Position numbers and translations under genes: made by a program. This document shows, one piece after another, positions 1-7,414 of a DNA stretch of 43,775 nt. Position 1 is the first letter of the stretch, and each line of letters starts with the position of its first letter. The DNA lies in NCBI GenBank assembly GCA_902520575.1, contig CABYOG010000003.1, positions 1 to 43,775 of the forward strand. The letters are read 5' to 3'. The DNA comes from an uncultured SAR116 cluster alpha proteobacterium. Lineage in GTDB: Bacteria > Pseudomonadota > Alphaproteobacteria > Puniceispirillales > Puniceispirillaceae. Under the pieces are notes generated by a model. That model worked only from the letters and a program-made list of their open reading frames with translations. It was not told the DNA's origin and did no database searches.

Positions 1-126
1 GCGCCAACCAAAAAGGCTTCTGTCAAGGCAGAGAAAAAACCAGCAGCTAGGAAAGCTGCTGCGAAGACGAAAACAGCAAAGAAAGCTGCAGCCTCTAAAA
101 AGGCTACAGCAAAGAATAAAGATTAA
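1..126 (+). CDS. rplU: 50S ribosomal protein L21, C-terminal tail (partial)
   Basis: The window opens inside this gene; 41 codons and a TAA at 124-126 remain. What is visible is a low-complexity tail of Ala and Lys with a few Thr, Ser and Pro, rich in AAK and KKA steps. The folded L21 domain must lie upstream of the window. Basic Ala/Lys tails on bL21 are common in alphaproteobacteria, and the gene ends 18 bases before rpmA in the widely conserved rplU-rpmA order. The call therefore rests on position and tail composition rather than on the domain. A histone H1-like protein would have a similar tail but would not be expected here. Confidence 0.85.
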   Translation, partial: APTKKASVKAEKKPAARKAAAKTKTAKKAAASKKATAKNKD

Positions 127-144
127 GATGGAGGAGAGCAGGGC

Positions 145-414
145 ATGGCACACAAAAAAGCAGGTGGTAGCTCGAGAAACGGTCGTGATTCAGCCGGACG
201 CCGTTTAGGCGTGAAAAAATTCGGTGGTGAAGCGGTTATCGCAGGAAATATAATTGTTCGTCAGCGCGGCACTAAGTTTCACCCAGGGGAAAATGTTGGT
301 ATGGGCAAGGACCACACCCTGTTTGCCTTATGTGACGGTAATGTCAGCTTCCGCCAAAAAACGGGCAAACGCATGTTTGTATCCGTTCAGGATCAGGTAA
401 AGGCAGCTGAATAA
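145..414 (+). CDS. rpmA: 50S ribosomal protein L27
   Basis: This 89-residue protein is bL27, whose flexible N-terminus reaches towards the peptidyl-transferase centre of the 50S subunit. The N-terminus [16 protein letters not shown] and the following [10 protein letters not shown] and [12 protein letters not shown] segments are family signatures, and the length is normal. The ATG follows a GGAGGAG ribosome-binding site at about 131-137. The Met-Ala-His start means there is no cleaved N-terminal extension of the kind seen in Firmicutes L27. It is cotranscribed with rplU, and a strong hairpin terminator lies about 60 bases after its stop. Confidence 0.98.
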   Translation: MAHKKAGGSSRNGRDSAGRRLGVKKFGGEAVIAGNIIVRQRGTKFHPGENVGMGKDHTLFALCDGNVSFRQKTGKRMFVSVQDQVKAAE

Positions 415-435
415 CAGCAGATGCGCAAGAAAGAA

Positions 436-460
436 ACAGAGGTGTTATTTACACATCTGT
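436..460 (+). other. Imperfect stem-loop downstream of rpmA
   Basis: ACAGA-G-GTGT (436-445) and ACAC-A-TCTGT (451-460) can form a ten-position stem with one G/A mismatch and a five-base loop. No T-run follows, so this is not itself an intrinsic terminator. It lies between the rpmA stop and the terminator at 475-514 and may protect the rplU-rpmA 3' end. Function is inferred. Confidence 0.45.
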
Positions 461-474
461 CCAGCGATTTTATC

Positions 475-514
475 AAGGGGATGGCCCGTGCATCTGGGCA
501 AATCCCCTTTTTAT
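475..514 (+). terminator. Rho-independent terminator after rpmA
   Basis: AAGGGGAT (475-482) pairs exactly with ATCCCCTT (502-509). An inner GCCC/GGGC stem (484-487 with 496-499) extends the hairpin, and TTTTT followed by ATTT comes directly after. This is a textbook intrinsic terminator ending the rplU-rpmA transcript. The 55 bases left before obgE show no convincing promoter, so obgE may depend partly on readthrough. Confidence 0.8.
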
Positions 515-569
515 TTATGGGCCGTGTAAGCTGGCGGTAAAGAGCAGTCTTCATCACAAGGTAAAGTTA

Positions 570-1616
570 ATGAAATTTCTGGATCAGGCAAAAATCTTTA
601 TCCGTTCTGGAAATGGCGGTCCGGGATCCGTCAGTTTTCGGCGTGAGGCCAATGTGCCCATGGGCGGACCTGATGGCGGCGATGGAGGACGTGGCGGTGA
701 TGTGGTGGCCAAATGTGTTGGCGGACTGAATACGCTGATTGATTATCGCTATCAACAGCATTTCAAGGCAACGTCTGGCATTCCAGGTGCCGGGCGGAAC
801 CGGTCTGGTGGGCGGGGCAAGGATGTAGTCCTGAAACTGCCTGTTGGCTGTCAGATTATTGCAGATGATGGTAAAACCATTCTGGCTGACCTCACCAAAG
901 AGGATCAGGAAATTGTTCTGGCCGCTGGTGGCATTGGTGGTAAAGGCAATGCCTTTTTCAAATCCTCCACCAATCAAGCCCCACGCAAGGCCCAGCCAGG
1001 TGAAAAGGGTAGTGGGATGTGGGTCTGGCTGCGGTTGAAGTTGATTGCAGATGCTGGTCTGCTTGGTCTTCCCAATGCAGGCAAATCAACGTTTCTGTCT
1101 GTTGTCTCTGCTGCCCGGCCAAAAATTGCTGCCTATCCTTTTACAACTCTGCATCCTAATCTGGGTGTGGTTGGTATTGATGACAGGGAATTTGTAATGG
1201 CTGATATTCCCGGGCTCATCGAAGGGGCCCATAAGGGGGCAGGTATTGGCCACAGATTCTTAGGTCATGTTGAACGATGCCGCGCTCTGCTTCATATGAT
1301 TGATGCGTCGTCCTATGATCCGGTGAAAAGCTGGCAGATTGTGCGGCGTGAAGTTGAAGCCTATGCAGATATATTGGCAGACAAGCCTGAAGTGCTGGTG
1401 CTGTCAAAATGTGATGCCGCCCCAGCTGACTATCTTGATGAGGTGCGTGATGCGCTGCAGGCAGCCGGGGCAGGCACCGTTCTTTATATGTCATCTGTCA
1501 GTCATGAAGGCGTTACCGCTGTTCTGCGAGCTGTAGCGGCGCTAATCGAACACAGCAAGGCAGAGCCCGCTCAAGCGGCAAACCTCTTATCCTGGACACC
1601 GCATGAGCAGGGTTAA
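570..1616 (+). CDS. obgE: Obg family GTPase (ribosome assembly)
   Basis: This large GTPase binds the 50S subunit and couples its maturation to GTP and ppGpp levels. The 348 residues show the Gly-rich Obg domain (about 1-158, with [12 protein letters not shown] near 32-43) followed by the G domain: G1 GLPNAGKS at 166-173, G2 FTTLHP at 191-196, G3 [10 protein letters not shown] at 212-221. The G4 position reads SKCD at 279-282, where the classic motif is NKxD. The protein ends soon after the G domain, without a long C-terminal extension. An AAGG-type ribosome-binding site precedes the ATG, and proB starts 12 bases after the stop. Confidence 0.97.
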   Translation: MKFLDQAKIFIRSGNGGPGSVSFRREANVPMGGPDGGDGGRGGDVVAKCVGGLNTLIDYRYQQHFKATSGIPGAGRNRSGGRGKDVVLKLPVGCQIIADDGKTILADLTKEDQEIVLAAGGIGGKGNAFFKSSTNQAPRKAQPGEKGSGMWVWLRLKLIADAGLLGLPNAGKSTFLSVVSAARPKIAAYPFTTLHPNLGVVGIDDREFVMADIPGLIEGAHKGAGIGHRFLGHVERCRALLHMIDASSYDPVKSWQIVRREVEAYADILADKPEVLVLSKCDAAPADYLDEVRDALQAAGAGTVLYMSSVSHEGVTAVLRAVAALIEHSKAEPAQAANLLSWTPHEQG

Positions 1617-1628
1617 GGAGGCTATGGC

Positions 1629-2753
1629 GTGATACCTGAATATATTCAAAATGCTAAGCGAATCGTGATTAAGATTGGCTCTGCCCTGCTGTTTGACCCT
1701 ATCCGTGGCGAAGCCAGAAAAGACTGGATGCAAGCGCTGGCAGCAGATGTTGCTGCCTTGCATTCGCAAGGTAGCCAGGTACTTCTGATTTCCTCTGGCT
1801 CTATCGCGCTCGGCCGCCGTCATCTGGGCTTGAGCAACAAAACCATACGTCTGGAAGAAAAACAAGCCGCTGCGGCAACAGGTCAGGTTGAGCTCGCACA
1901 ACTCTGGTCAGAGGCGCTGGCAGATGAGGGTCTCCGTGCGGGCCAGATCCTGCTCGCCCCAGAAGATACAGAAACCCGCCGCCGCCATATCAATGCACGA
2001 GCCACAATAAAGACACTTCTTGATCTGGGTGTTGTACCTGTCGTGAACGAAAACGATACGGTCACAACTTATGAAATTCGGTTTGGAGATAATGACCGGC
2101 TGGCTGCTCGGGTTGCGGCAATGGTATCAGCAGATTTACTAATCCTGCTTTCAGATGTGGATGGATTATATACCGTCAATCCCCATCAGATAGAGACAGC
2201 CCGTCATATTCCTGAAATCAGAGACATCACACCTGAAGTGTTGGCTATGGGTGGGACTGCCAACGCAGAATTTGCGTCTGGTGGTATGGCCACAAAACTA
2301 GCAGCAGCACGAATTGCCACTGCGGCAGGGGTTGGCATGATCATTTGCAAAGGGTTTGATGACAAACCTGTGTCTGCGTTGATAGCTGGAGCAAAATGCA
2401 GTTTTTTCACACCACAGACCAGCCTGGTAAAAGCCCGAAAGAGCTGGATCGCCGGCGCACTTGATCCAAAAGGTTCTATTTCAGTTGATCAGGGTGCACA
2501 AACCGCTCTGCGGCAGGGAAAATCACTTCTTCCTGTCGGCATCACAAATATAAATGGCCAGTTTGAAAGAGGCGATCTAGTTGTTATTCTGACAGAAACA
2601 GGGGCAGAATTAGGCCATGGGCTGGCTGGACATTCTTCAGCAGAGGCTGAAAAACTTAAAGGTTATAACAGCAAGGACTTTGCCATGATATTGGGGTATG
2701 AATGCCGAGCTGAACTGATCCATGCAGATGATCTTGTTCTGCGCCATGAATAG
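1629..2753 (+). CDS. proB: Glutamate 5-kinase
   Basis: ProB phosphorylates L-glutamate to gamma-glutamyl phosphate, the first and feedback-controlled step of proline synthesis, in the cytoplasm. The 374 residues comprise an amino-acid-kinase domain (VIKIGSALL near 13-21, LISSGSIALG near 54-63, VVNENDTV near 137-144, LLSDVDGLY near 172-180) and a C-terminal PUA domain (about 275-360). Start choice: GTG at 1629 lies 7 bases after a perfect AAGGAGG (1615-1621) that overlaps the obgE stop; the ATG at 1624 is out of frame. proA follows 46 bases downstream, so the two proline enzymes form one operon with obgE. Confidence 0.97.
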   Translation: MIPEYIQNAKRIVIKIGSALLFDPIRGEARKDWMQALAADVAALHSQGSQVLLISSGSIALGRRHLGLSNKTIRLEEKQAAAATGQVELAQLWSEALADEGLRAGQILLAPEDTETRRRHINARATIKTLLDLGVVPVVNENDTVTTYEIRFGDNDRLAARVAAMVSADLLILLSDVDGLYTVNPHQIETARHIPEIRDITPEVLAMGGTANAEFASGGMATKLAAARIATAAGVGMIICKGFDDKPVSALIAGAKCSFFTPQTSLVKARKSWIAGALDPKGSISVDQGAQTALRQGKSLLPVGITNINGQFERGDLVVILTETGAELGHGLAGHSSAEAEKLKGYNSKDFAMILGYECRAELIHADDLVLRHE

Positions 2754-2799
2754 CCAGATACTAGGTAGCAGGACAGAAATGTGAAAAAGGAAGTGACAG

Positions 2800-4101
2800 A
2801 TGTCAGGTCATCGGCAGCAAACAAAAAATAATCTGAACGACATGTCAGAAGCAGATGCAATTATCAGCCAAATGGCTGGGCAGGCGCGCAATGCACAGGC
2901 TGTTATGGGTCGGGCAGTGGTAGAAAGCCGCAATCAGGCCCTTCTTCAGGCTGCCCACCTGATCCGCCAGAACAGCTCGCAGATAGAAACTGCAAACCAA
3001 AAAGATAGAGAACATGGCCGGCAGACAGGTCTGACAAATGCCTTTATCGATCGGCTTACCTTAACAGCCGACAGAATTGAGGCAATGGCTACTGGCCTTG
3101 AGGATATTGCAGGATTGGACGACCCATTAGGGGTTGAGCTGGCAAGATGGACCAGGCCAAATGGCCTTGATATTGCCCGCATATCAACAGCACTTGGCGT
3201 AATTGGGGTCATTTATGAATCACGTCCAAATGTTACAGTCGATGCCGCTGGCCTGTGCATCAAATCAGGAAACGCGGTGATTCTGAGAAGCGGAAGTGAT
3301 TCCTATCACACCAGTCAGATGCTGTCCGGTTTGATGCAGCAAGGTTTATCCCTTGCTGGCCTGCCGCAAGCAGCTATACAGTCTGTCCCTTCGCCTGACC
3401 GAGCGCTTGTAGGCGCAATGCTGGCTGCGGCCGGACAGCTCGATGTAATTATCCCACGCGGCGGCAAAGGGCTGGTCAGGCGCGTCCAGGACGAAGCCAG
3501 AGTACCTGTATTTGCGCACCTGGAAGGTATCTGTCATCTGTACGTATCAGCTCAGGCAGATATGAAAAAAGCGACAGATATCTGTATAAATGCTAAAATG
3601 CGGCGGGTTGGTATCTGCGGAGCAGCAGAAACATTGCTGATGGACCAAACGATCAGCCGCAAAGATATGTCCACAATCGTCAAAAAGCTGCTTGACAGTG
3701 GCTGTGAAGTGCGTGGAACAGATATAATTGCTGGCTGTGATGACCGAGTTGTACCAGCAACAGATGCTGACTGGGGATGTGAATTTTTGGCCCCGATTAT
3801 AGCTGTGAAAACTGTATCAGGGTTAGATGAAGCCATTGCCCATATCCGCCTGAATGGTTCTGGCCACACAGAAAGCATCATCACCGAGGATATGGGTGAG
3901 GCTGAAACATTTTTGAATGAAATTGACAGTGCGATTGTCATGGTGAATGCCTCTACCCAGTTTGCAGATGGCGGGGAATTTGGCATGGGTGCTGAAATCG
4001 GGATTGCAACAGGCAGACTTCATGCCAGAGGACCTGTCGGCGCAGCTCAGCTCACCAGCTTTAAATATGCCGTGCGCGGGTCGGGACAGACCCGTGCCTA
4101 A
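2800..4101 (+). CDS. proA: Glutamate-5-semialdehyde dehydrogenase (gamma-glutamyl phosphate reductase)
   Basis: ProA reduces gamma-glutamyl phosphate with NADPH to glutamate-5-semialdehyde, which cyclises on the way to proline. It has the aldehyde-dehydrogenase fold: GVIGVIYESRPNVT at about 133-146, the nucleotide-binding PRGGKGLV at 219-226, and the expected nucleophile Cys273 in the NAKMRRVGIC stretch. Near the C-terminus is TQFADGGEFGMGAEIGI, a family hallmark. The length of 433 residues is slightly above the usual 415-420 because of a polar N-terminal extension; the Met at residue 15 is an alternative start. An AAGGAAG site precedes the chosen ATG. The last 8 bases overlap nadD. Confidence 0.97.
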   Translation: MSGHRQQTKNNLNDMSEADAIISQMAGQARNAQAVMGRAVVESRNQALLQAAHLIRQNSSQIETANQKDREHGRQTGLTNAFIDRLTLTADRIEAMATGLEDIAGLDDPLGVELARWTRPNGLDIARISTALGVIGVIYESRPNVTVDAAGLCIKSGNAVILRSGSDSYHTSQMLSGLMQQGLSLAGLPQAAIQSVPSPDRALVGAMLAAAGQLDVIIPRGGKGLVRRVQDEARVPVFAHLEGICHLYVSAQADMKKATDICINAKMRRVGICGAAETLLMDQTISRKDMSTIVKKLLDSGCEVRGTDIIAGCDDRVVPATDADWGCEFLAPIIAVKTVSGLDEAIAHIRLNGSGHTESIITEDMGEAETFLNEIDSAIVMVNASTQFADGGEFGMGAEIGIATGRLHARGPVGAAQLTSFKYAVRGSGQTRA

Positions 4102-4708
4102 AAAAGCTGATACACCCTTATCAGCAGCCTGTCCAACTTACCCCTACAGACGGCGCGTTGGTCTTATCGGCGGGTCCTTCAATCCGGCACACAAAGGACA
4201 TGTTCATATAGCCCGTCAAGCAAGACAAGCTGCACGACTTGATGAAGTATGGTTGCTGGTCAGTCCACAAAATCCGTTAAAATCTGAGAAGGAGATGGCC
4301 CCGTTTATGCAGCGCCTTGCCAGTGCAAGAGATGTTGCTCAGCCATACAGCTGGATAAAAGTTCTGGATTTTGAGCAAAAAAAAGCCCTTCAATTTACAG
4401 CTGACAGTCTCAGTCTGTTGATAAAGAGATGTCCGAGGGCTGATCTGATATGGATAATGGGAGCAGATAATCTTATTCAATTCCCGCAATGGGAGCGGGC
4501 TTACTTTATATCCCGGCTGCTGCCTATTATCGTGGTGAACAGGCCACATTACCGGTTTCAGGCCCTTGCCTCAGCCGGCGCAGCGCTGATGTCGGGCAAA
4601 AGAAAAAGGCCGGCACGCAAGTTAAAACGCAATATAGGTGGCTGGGCTTTCATACACACAGCATCTGATACTGCTTCATCAACGGCGATCAGAGGCAGAA
4701 CAGCATGA
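4094..4708 (+). CDS. nadD: Nicotinate-nucleotide adenylyltransferase
   Basis: NadD transfers AMP from ATP to nicotinate mononucleotide, making the deamido-NAD precursor of NAD. With a GTG start at 4094 the product is 204 residues, the normal length. The nucleotidyltransferase motif GGSFNPAHKGH lies at 26-36 (the family consensus has GGSFDPxHxGH), and the C-terminal SSTAIR matches the ISSTxIR motif. The reading frame is open further upstream to 3947 inside proA, but that stretch shows no family similarity. The GTG overlaps the last codons of proA by 8 bases, which suggests translational coupling. Grouping with proA, rsfS and rlmH is frequent in alphaproteobacteria. Confidence 0.94.
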   Translation: MPKKADTPLSAACPTYPYRRRVGLIGGSFNPAHKGHVHIARQARQAARLDEVWLLVSPQNPLKSEKEMAPFMQRLASARDVAQPYSWIKVLDFEQKKALQFTADSLSLLIKRCPRADLIWIMGADNLIQFPQWERAYFISRLLPIIVVNRPHYRFQALASAGAALMSGKRKRPARKLKRNIGGWAFIHTASDTASSTAIRGRTA

Positions 4709-4775
4709 TATCTTGCTCTTGTCAGAAAAAAGCGATATTCTCTGCTTTATATGCGGCGAGCGCTAAAGTATAATT

Positions 4776-4791
4776 AAGGAGATAGACCATT
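4776..4791 (+). promoter_or_regulatory. Ribosome-binding site deciding the rsfS start
   Basis: AAGGAGA at 4776-4782, then TAGACC, then ATT at 4789. The spacing of 6 bases is ideal, and the TAG at 4783 closes the frame upstream, so no ATG, GTG or TTG can use this site in the rsfS frame. Confidence 0.7.
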
Positions 4792-5172
4792 ACCAAGGAC
4801 AATCGTCTGCAACTAACCCCTGAACAGGTCAAAGATCTGGTGTTGCAATCGCTTGACGATAATAAAGGGATCGATATTGTCTCCATTCCCTTAGAAGGGA
4901 AATCCTCAATTGCTGATTTTATGGTAATCGCTTCTGGCTCTTCTTCGCGTCAGGTTGCAGCCCTAGCTGAACATCTGGAGGTCAAGCTTAAGCGCGCAGG
5001 CGTGGCTATATTGGGCAAAGAGGGCTTAGCACAGGCAGACTGGGTCTTGTTGGATACCGCAGAAGTGATTGTTCACCTGTTCCGACCTGAGGTGCGTGAT
5101 TTTTATTCACTTGAGCGGATGTGGGACACAGTCACGCCACGTGATGGCATTTTTCAAGTCCACGCTGATTAA
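4789..5172 (+). CDS. rsfS: Ribosomal silencing factor RsfS, probable ATT start
   Basis: RsfS (Iojap/DUF143 family) binds ribosomal protein L14 on the 50S subunit and blocks subunit joining in starvation. Family signatures are DIVSIPLEGKSSIADFMVIA, SSRQV, and the late DWVLLDTAEVIVHLF and YSLERMW segments. The first ATG/GTG/TTG in frame with family sequence is GTG 4840, which would leave 110 residues without the usual N-terminal helix. A perfect AAGGAGA at 4776-4782 sits 6 bases before an ATT at 4789, and an in-frame TAG lies at 4783. Starting at ATT gives 127 residues with a fitting helix (PEQVKDLVLQSLDD). Identity is firm; the ATT start is inferred from the ribosome-binding site and length. 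Confidence 0.93.
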   Translation: MTKDNRLQLTPEQVKDLVLQSLDDNKGIDIVSIPLEGKSSIADFMVIASGSSSRQVAALAEHLEVKLKRAGVAILGKEGLAQADWVLLDTAEVIVHLFRPEVRDFYSLERMWDTVTPRDGIFQVHAD

Positions 5173-5190
5173 CTAACAACTGTCTGAAAA

Positions 5191-5658
5191 ATGAAACTGA
5201 CCATACTGGGTATTGGCAAGGCACGCAAAACACCCGAAGCCGAATTATGTATAGGCTGGCTGAGCCGGTGCCCTTTTCCTACACATATGCAGGAATTTGA
5301 GTCCCGGCTTCCTACAGGACCAGCACGTACAAAAGACGAAAGCAAAAAGCTTCTTTCTTATATAAGCCAGAGTTCAAGTTCATCCAAACGCCTGATCAGC
5401 CTTGACCCAGATGGAATTAATATCAGTTCTGAAGAACTGGCAGATACGATCGGTCAGTGGCGGGCTGACGGTATCTCTCAGTGTTTTTTTGCGATTGGCG
5501 GCGCAAATGGACATCATCCCGATCTGCTGAAAAGAGCTGATAAGAAGATCGCCTTTGGACGCGCGATCTGGCCACATATGCTTTGCCGGGCAATGCTGGC
5601 CGAACAGCTCTATAGAGCCGAAATGATACTGGCCCGCCACCCTTATCATAGAGGCTGA
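5191..5658 (+). CDS. rlmH: 23S rRNA (pseudouridine1915-N3)-methyltransferase RlmH
   Basis: RlmH is a small SPOUT-class methyltransferase that uses S-adenosylmethionine to methylate pseudouridine 1915 in helix 69 of 23S rRNA on assembled ribosomes. The 155-residue length is normal. The trefoil-knot SAM-binding region is visible as FAIGGANGH at about 100-108 and RAMLAEQLYRAEMILARHPYHRG at the C-terminus, including the conserved terminal YHR. It begins 18 bases after rsfS, the order found in most bacteria, so a factor acting on the 50S subunit and a late ribosome modification enzyme are coexpressed. No strong ribosome-binding site precedes the ATG. Confidence 0.97.
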   Translation: MKLTILGIGKARKTPEAELCIGWLSRCPFPTHMQEFESRLPTGPARTKDESKKLLSYISQSSSSSKRLISLDPDGINISSEELADTIGQWRADGISQCFFAIGGANGHHPDLLKRADKKIAFGRAIWPHMLCRAMLAEQLYRAEMILARHPYHRG

Positions 5659-5745
5659 TATCGAAGACAGCTTTAACAGCTTGCTGGAACGTCTTGTCAG
5701 CGATATAACCACAAGCGAAATTCCGCCTTTCACAGGATTGCCTAT

Positions 5746-7287
5746 ATGACAGCCAAAACGCCGGTAATCTTATGTATTATGGATGGCTGGGGCAGCAGCG
5801 CCAATTCAGCCCTAAATGCTGTTGAAAGGGCGCACACACCTATCATTGACGAATTGCTTGTTAACTATCCGCACTGCCTGTTACAGGCCTCGGAGGACGC
5901 TGTCGGCCTGCCAAAAGGTCAACCTGGGAATTCTGAGGTCGGTCATCTGACCATCGGCTCGGGACGACTGATTATGCAGGATTTGCCCAGAATTTCTGCT
6001 GCTTGCAAAATTGGTGAGATAGATAGATTGCCGCCCCTTGTTGACATGGCAAAACAATGTGCACAGGCAGGCAGCGCCCTGCATCTGACAGGGCTGACCT
6101 CATCGGGAGGAGTTCACGCACATACGGATCACATACACAGAATTGCCGAGATTATGGCCACAGCAAACATCCCAGTATCGCTTCATATTATCACAGATGG
6201 GCGTGACACTCTGCCAAAAGCTGCTGCAGATGAATTGCCTGCTTTTATTGCCAGCCTGCCATCAACATGTTGTATTGCCAGCATCACAGGCCGCTATTTT
6301 GCAATGGATCGGGACAACAGATGGGACAGGACGCAGGCTTTTATTGATGTGCTATGCACTGGCAGAGCACCTCATCACGCAACTGATATACAAACAGCTC
6401 TGGCAGATGCCTATGCACGGGGGGAAACAGATGAATTTATAACGGCAACTTGCATAAATGGCTATGCCGGTCCTGCTGAAAATGACTGCCTTCTGGTTGC
6501 AAATTTTAGAGTGGACCGTGTTCGCCAGTTCCTGCGGGCACTTGTGCAACCTGAAGAGACAGGCTGTCGCCTGGATAATAAGCCAACTAGGCCTTTCTCC
6601 GCAGGCATGCTGAGCATGACGCCAGTTGCTGATGATCTGACTAATACTGTAAAACCATTATTTATGCCGCCAGAGTTGCGAAACGGTTTAGGCGAGATTG
6701 TATCGAAAGCGGGTTTTAATCAGCTCAGAGTAGCTGAAACTGAAAAATATCCGCATGTGACCTTCTTTTTCAATGGCGGAGAGGAAGCAGCCTTTGCAGG
6801 GGAAGACAGACAACTTGTCCCTTCGCCTTCAGTGGCAACCTATGATTTGAAACCAGAAATGTCCGCGCAGGGCGTGCTGGACGCAGTACTTGCATCGGTT
6901 ACAAAAAAGCAGCATGACCTAATAATCGTGAATTTTGCCAACCCGGATATGGTGGGGCATACAGGAGATATTCACGCAGCGATAAAAGCCGTTGAGACTG
7001 TCGACAGCGCTGTTGGGCGCTTAGCAGAGGCTGTGTCAATAGCTGGCGCGGCAATGCTTGTAACAGCAGACCATGGAAACTGCGAGGTAATGTGGGATCC
7101 AACCGCAAACTCGCCACATACTGCGCACACAACAAACCCTGTGCCGTGCATTTTGGTTAATCATATGAAAGATGCCCCGGTACGGGATTTGCAAAATGGC
7201 AGTTTGGTAGATCTGGCCCCAACACTCCTGGCTCTTCTTGGAATAGATCAACCTGAAGAGATGACTGGTCGAAGCCTGATACTATAG
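5746..7287 (+). CDS. gpmI: 2,3-bisphosphoglycerate-independent phosphoglycerate mutase
   Basis: GpmI interconverts 3- and 2-phosphoglycerate in glycolysis and gluconeogenesis using two metal ions and a phosphoserine intermediate. The 513-residue length is normal. Metal-binding DGWG starts at residue 13, the catalytic serine is Ser63 in GNSEVGH, the HIITDGRDT and RYFAMDR motifs follow, and the second metal site appears near the end as VTADHGNCEVM with PHTAHTTNPVP. It lies 87 bases after rlmH, with no promoter evident, so it is probably the last gene of the obgE-led operon. The spacer contains a short coding-like stretch discussed in the findings. Confidence 0.97.
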   Translation: MTAKTPVILCIMDGWGSSANSALNAVERAHTPIIDELLVNYPHCLLQASEDAVGLPKGQPGNSEVGHLTIGSGRLIMQDLPRISAACKIGEIDRLPPLVDMAKQCAQAGSALHLTGLTSSGGVHAHTDHIHRIAEIMATANIPVSLHIITDGRDTLPKAAADELPAFIASLPSTCCIASITGRYFAMDRDNRWDRTQAFIDVLCTGRAPHHATDIQTALADAYARGETDEFITATCINGYAGPAENDCLLVANFRVDRVRQFLRALVQPEETGCRLDNKPTRPFSAGMLSMTPVADDLTNTVKPLFMPPELRNGLGEIVSKAGFNQLRVAETEKYPHVTFFFNGGEEAAFAGEDRQLVPSPSVATYDLKPEMSAQGVLDAVLASVTKKQHDLIIVNFANPDMVGHTGDIHAAIKAVETVDSAVGRLAEAVSIAGAAMLVTADHGNCEVMWDPTANSPHTAHTTNPVPCILVNHMKDAPVRDLQNGSLVDLAPTLLALLGIDQPEEMTGRSLIL

Positions 7288-7317
7288 AACTTGCCAGACA
7301 CCTTTTAAGATTTATCG

Positions 7318-7346
7318 CTGACAGGTTGAACTGCAGAAGCTATGAT
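7318..7346 (+). promoter_or_regulatory. Predicted sigma70-type promoter of ctpA-rppH
   Basis: CTGACA at 7318-7323 (5 of 6 matches to TTGACA), a 17-base spacer, and TATGAT at 7341-7346 (5 of 6 matches to TATAAT). Transcription would start near 7353, leaving a leader of about 60 bases before ctpA. It sits in the 127-base gap between gpmI and ctpA. Confidence 0.55.
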
Positions 7347-7414
7347 AGTAACACCGTCAAGTTAGATAACTCAATTTTGACAAAACAGTAGCTCGGAAAA
7401 GGGCCCTTTGCACA

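Noticed and set aside
4746..4774. TTTATA-N17-TATAAT as a promoter of rsfS
   Set aside because: Transcription would start near 4781, inside the Shine-Dalgarno sequence, so the message would lose its ribosome-binding site. The good -10 match is probably chance or serves another purpose.
7377..7382. Perfect TTGACA before ctpA
   Set aside because: No -10-like hexamer lies 15-19 bases downstream; the CTGACA/TATGAT pair upstream is better.
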